Source: Pseudomonas antarctica
GTDB taxonomy: Bacteria > Pseudomonadota > Gammaproteobacteria > Pseudomonadales > Pseudomonadaceae
DNA: 64,000 nucleotides
Direction: 5' to 3'
NCBI RefSeq assembly: GCF_001647715.1
Contig: NZ_CP015600.1
Span: 248,001-312,000 of the forward strand
Part shown: piece after piece, positions 60,986-64,000 of the stretch
Layout: each line of letters begins with the position of its first letter
Position numbering within the stretch: the stretch's first letter is position 1
Position numbers and translations under genes: made by a program
Notes under the pieces: model-generated
Told to the model about the DNA's origin: nothing
Seen by the model: the letters and a program-made list of their open reading frames with translations, nothing else
Databases searched by the model: none

Positions 60986-62982
60986 GTGCATCGTCCACCC
61001 CACCCAGCGGCCTGGTGCGCATGAATGCGCCCGTTTTCTACTTTGCCGCAAGCTTCATCCTGCTGTTCGGCATCACTGTCATCGCTATCCCGCAACAGGC
61101 CGGTGCCTGGCTGCTGGCGGCGCAAAACTGGGCGGCCAATACGGTCGGCTGGTACTACATGCTGGCGATGACCCTGTATCTGGTCTTCGTGGTGGTCACC
61201 GCGCTATCAGGCTACGGCAAGATAAAACTCGGTGCCGACCACGACGAGCCCGAATTCAGTTACCTGTCCTGGGCCGGCATGCTGTTTGCCGCCGGGATCA
61301 GCATCACGCTGTTTTTCTTTTGCGTCTCGGAGCCGCTGACGCACTTGGTGCAACCGCCCCAGGGCGCACCGATGAACGCCGACGCCGCCCGCCAGGCCAT
61401 GCAGATCCTGTTTCTGCACTGGGGCCTGCATGGTTGGGGCGTGTTCGCCTTTGTCGGCATGGCCCTGGCGTATTTCGCCTACCGGCATAACCTGCCGCTG
61501 GCGCTACGCTCGGCGCTGTACCCGCTGATCGGCAAGCGTATCAATGGCCCCATCGGTTACGCGGTGGATGGCTTCGGCATCATCGCCACGGTGTTCGGCC
61601 TGGGTGCCGACATGGGCTTTGGTGTGCTGCACCTCAACTCAGGGCTCGACTACCTGTTCGGCGTTGCCCACACCCAGTGGATTCAGGTCGGCCTGATCAC
61701 CCTGATGATGGGCGCGGCGATCCTCGTGGCCGTGGCCGGTGTCGACAAGGGTGTGCGGGTGATGTCCGACATCAACATGCTGCTGGCCTGTGCGCTGCTG
61801 CTGTTTGTGTTGTTCGCCGGGCCCACCCAGCACTTGCTCAACACGCTGATCCAGAACATCGGTGACTACCTCGGCGCGTTGCCGACCAAGAGCTTCGATG
61901 TGTACGCCTACGACAAACCCAGTGACTGGCTGGGCGGTTGGACGGTGTTCTACTGGGCCTGGTGGATTGCATGGTCGCCATTCGTGGGCCTGTTTATCGC
62001 GCGCATTTCCCGCGGCCGTACCATCCGCGAATTCGTGTTTGGCGTACTGCTGATTCCGCTGGGCTTTACCCTGGCGTGGATGTCGATCTTCGGCAACAGC
62101 GCCATCGACCAGGTACTCAACCACGGGTTGACCGCCCTCGGCCAGTCGGCCATCGACGACCCGTCGATGAGCCTCTACTTGCTGCTGGAAACCTATCCGT
62201 GGAGCAAGACCGTGATCGCCGTCACGGTGTTTATCAGCTTCGTGTTCTTCGTCACCTCGGCCGACTCCGGCACCGTGGTGCTGTCGACCCTGTCGTCCAA
62301 AGGCGGCAACGCCGATGAAGACGGGCCGAAGTGGCTGCGTGTGTTCTGGGGCGCAATGACCGCGCTGGTCACCAGTGCCTTGCTGTTTGCCGGCAGTATC
62401 GACTCGCTGAAATCCGCAGTGGTACTGACCTCGTTGCCGTTCTCGCTGATCCTGCTGTTGATGATGTGGGGGCTGCACAAGGCTTTCCATCTCGAATCGC
62501 AGAAGCAGATTGCTCAGTTGCATTCGTTGGCACCCGTATCGGCCTCACGCAAGGGCCGAGGCGGCTGGCGCCAGCGTTTGAGCCAGGCCGTGCACTTCCC
62601 TTCGCGGGATGAGGTGTACCGCTTCCTTGAATCAACGGTGCGCCCGGCGATCGAGGAAGTGACGGCGGTATTTGTCGAGAAAGGCTTGAACGTGGTCACT
62701 CAGCCTGACCCGTCCAATGACAGTGTCAGCCTGGAAATCGGCCATGGCGAGGAGCACCCGTTCGTCTACCAGGTGCAGATGCGCGGCTACTTCACGCCGT
62801 CGTTTGCCCGGGGTGGCATGGGGTCGAAAGAGATCAACAACCGTCGCTATTACCGGGCGGAAGTGCACCTGAGTGAGGGCAGCCAGGACTACGATCTGGT
62901 GGGCTACACCAAGGAGCAGATCATCAACGACATCCTCGACCAGTACGAGCGACACCTGCAGTTTTTGCACCTGGTGCGCTAG
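60982..62982 (+). CDS. betT: BCCT-family choline/betaine transporter (BetT-like)
   Basis: A 666-aa sodium- or proton-coupled transporter with 12 membrane helices. The substrate-site region 'FYWAWWIAWSPFVGLFIARI' near residue 325 is the BCCT signature, and 'FVFFVTSADSGTVVLSTLSS' follows. A hydrophilic C-terminal domain of about 130 residues (from about 530) is like that of BetT-type proteins and is linked to osmotic regulation. A BetI-like palindrome upstream supports choline as substrate. BetI and the betaine-synthesis genes are not in this window. Confidence 0.88.
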   Translation: MSASSTPPSGLVRMNAPVFYFAASFILLFGITVIAIPQQAGAWLLAAQNWAANTVGWYYMLAMTLYLVFVVVTALSGYGKIKLGADHDEPEFSYLSWAGMLFAAGISITLFFFCVSEPLTHLVQPPQGAPMNADAARQAMQILFLHWGLHGWGVFAFVGMALAYFAYRHNLPLALRSALYPLIGKRINGPIGYAVDGFGIIATVFGLGADMGFGVLHLNSGLDYLFGVAHTQWIQVGLITLMMGAAILVAVAGVDKGVRVMSDINMLLACALLLFVLFAGPTQHLLNTLIQNIGDYLGALPTKSFDVYAYDKPSDWLGGWTVFYWAWWIAWSPFVGLFIARISRGRTIREFVFGVLLIPLGFTLAWMSIFGNSAIDQVLNHGLTALGQSAIDDPSMSLYLLLETYPWSKTVIAVTVFISFVFFVTSADSGTVVLSTLSSKGGNADEDGPKWLRVFWGAMTALVTSALLFAGSIDSLKSAVVLTSLPFSLILLLMMWGLHKAFHLESQKQIAQLHSLAPVSASRKGRGGWRQRLSQAVHFPSRDEVYRFLESTVRPAIEEVTAVFVEKGLNVVTQPDPSNDSVSLEIGHGEEHPFVYQVQMRGYFTPSFARGGMGSKEINNRRYYRAEVHLSEGSQDYDLVGYTKEQIINDILDQYERHLQFLHLVR

Positions 62983-62988
62983 TCCCCT

Positions 62989-63071
62989 GTGGGGGCGGGC
63001 TTGTCCGCGATCGCATCAGCTCGGTGTTTGAGATACACCGAGTTGCCTGCCTCGCGGGCAAGCCCGCTCCC
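62989..63071. repeat. REPIN
   Basis: GTGGGGGCGGGCTTGTCCGC and its diverged complement (GCGGGCAAGCCCGCTCCCGC) after the BCCT gene. Confidence 0.8.
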
Positions 63072-63085
63072 GCAAAAAAGCCCGC

Positions 63086-63108
63086 AAAGCCCCGTCCCAC
63101 GGGGCTTT
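63086..63108 (+). terminator. Terminator-like hairpin after the BCCT gene
   Basis: AAAGCCCCGT pairs with ACGGGGCTTT around a 3-base loop. A-rich and T-rich flanks allow use in either direction. Confidence 0.75.
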
Positions 63109-63228
63109 CTTAAATTTAATTTCATTGGTGAACACCGCGTTTTGACGCGGAACTGTCATCTGGCCACTGCGTAATTGTGTGAAGCGTTTGACGCTTTCAT
63201 TTCAGAACAGTGACGGAGACCGGTAACA

Positions 63229-64000
63229 ATGAAGACGTTAATAAGCCCTATGGTGGGTGCCGCCATGGCGAGCTTTATGCTGTCCGCCCATGCCGATTTT
63301 ATCGACGACAGCCACGCCGATGTGACCTTGCTCAACCGCTACCTCAACCAGCAGGGGCGTGATGTGGTGAACAGCAGCGCCAAGGCCCACAGCGTGCGCG
63401 ATTGGGGCCAGGGTTTCGAGTTCAACTTCAAGTCCGGCTACACCGAAGGCCCGGTAGGTTTTGGCCTGGACCTGCAAGCGTTCTACGGTTTGAAACTGGA
63501 TTCCGGTGGCGACCTGAATGACAAGGACCACCAGGGCCGCTACCCCGGCAGCATGTTCCCGCTGGATGACGGCAAGTCGGCCGACCAGTTCGGCGTGCTG
63601 AGCCCAACATTCAAAATGCGCTTCGCCAAAGATGAACTGCGCCTCGGCACGCTCTACGGCAACAACCCGGTATTGGCCAACACCGACGGCCGCCTTTACC
63701 AGCAGACCAACACCGGTGTGCAACTGGTCTCCAAGGACCTCAGCGACTTCACCTTCACCGGCGGCGATATCTTCAAGACCAAGATCCGCAACGAAACCGG
63801 CGACCAGGGGATGATTACCGCAGGTGGCACCAAAGAGAGCGATCGCTTCTTGTTCGGTGGTGCCGATTACACCGGTATACAGAACACCACCGTCAGCCTG
63901 TGGTACTCCAACCTTGAGGATTACTACCAGCAGTTCTTCCTCGGCGCCAAGCGTCATGACGCCTTGTCCGTGGGCGCGATCGACACCGACGTGCGCGTGT
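63229..64000 (+). CDS. OprD-family outer-membrane porin (cut by window edge)
   Basis: The first 257 codons of a porin that continues past the right edge. A signal peptide is cleaved near 'FMLSAHA' (residue 23) and is followed by 'DFIDDSHADVTLLNRYLNQQ', 'WGQGFEFNFKSGYTEGPVGF' and 'LSPTFKMRFAKDELRLGTLY', all standard for OprD/OprE-type 18-strand specific porins. The start ATG at 63229 has CGGAG about 11 bases before it. The solute is unknown. In other Pseudomonas an OprE-like gene lies beside organosulfur genes, but that is not visible here. Confidence 0.88.
   Translation, partial: MKTLISPMVGAAMASFMLSAHADFIDDSHADVTLLNRYLNQQGRDVVNSSAKAHSVRDWGQGFEFNFKSGYTEGPVGFGLDLQAFYGLKLDSGGDLNDKDHQGRYPGSMFPLDDGKSADQFGVLSPTFKMRFAKDELRLGTLYGNNPVLANTDGRLYQQTNTGVQLVSKDLSDFTFTGGDIFKTKIRNETGDQGMITAGGTKESDRFLFGGADYTGIQNTTVSLWYSNLEDYYQQFFLGAKRHDALSVGAIDTDVRV

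Overview
The window looks like a chromosome segment of the Pseudomonas fluorescens group. The evidence is moderately GC-rich genes with typical Pseudomonas codon use, abundant 'GTGGGAGC-GGGCTTGC' REP/REPIN palindromes between genes, and Pseudomonas-type gene sets (oscA-sbp-cysTWA, SfnB-type enzymes, TriABC-like efflux, an OprD-family porin). No phage, plasmid, IS element or CRISPR array was seen. All assignments were made by reading the sequence; no database search was run.

Layout. 0-2.3 kb: two tandem serralysin-like secreted metalloproteases on the minus strand, the first cut by the window edge. 2.7-5.8 kb: a vWA lipoprotein, an ECF sigma factor and its membrane partner, followed by a candidate small RNA. 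5.8-7.2 kb: an Abi_2-type defence gene broken by one amber codon, beside a tRNA-Arg(CCG). 7.5-10.5 kb: gabD-gabT for GABA catabolism. 10.6-16.3 kb: signalling genes (receiver-HDOD, PAS-GGDEF, PAS-GGDEF-EAL) around a delta-9 desaturase. 16.5-20.8 kb: oscA-sbp-cysTWA sulfate uptake. 20.8-29 kb: an Mpo1-like protein, a Crp-like regulator, an orphan receiver, a tandem REPIN array, an AraC regulator divergent from a second desaturase, LysR regulators, a CynX-type transporter and a deaminase. 29-31.2 kb: tonB-exbB-exbD.

31.3-60.7 kb is dominated by sulfur acquisition: an RBBP9-like hydrolase, a degenerate sigma-54 activator-like protein, an orphan MetQ-like binding protein, an amino-acid ABC operon, then (after a second tandem REPIN array, an AAA ATPase, TriABC-like efflux and a GH101-like protein) metQNI, a flavin monooxygenase with two SfnB-type enzymes, a cystine-type ABC transporter, D-cysteine desulfhydrase and serine acetyltransferase. 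Together these would import sulfate, methionine and cystine, desulfurise organic compounds and feed cysteine synthesis. Several of their promoters are AT-rich and carry related ATTC..GAAT dyads. The window ends with a choline/betaine (BCCT) transporter behind a perfect BetI-like palindrome and a coupled leader ORF, and with the start of an OprD-family porin.

Most distinctive points: the sigma-54 activator-like protein has lost GAFTGA, both arginine fingers and the HTH; a short promoter-plus-terminator unit looks like an unannotated sRNA; an 18-codon leader ORF is coupled to the BCCT gene; a REPIN is nested inside another between sbp and cysT; two perfectly periodic REPIN arrays are present; and an intact-looking Abi gene is interrupted only by a single TAG.
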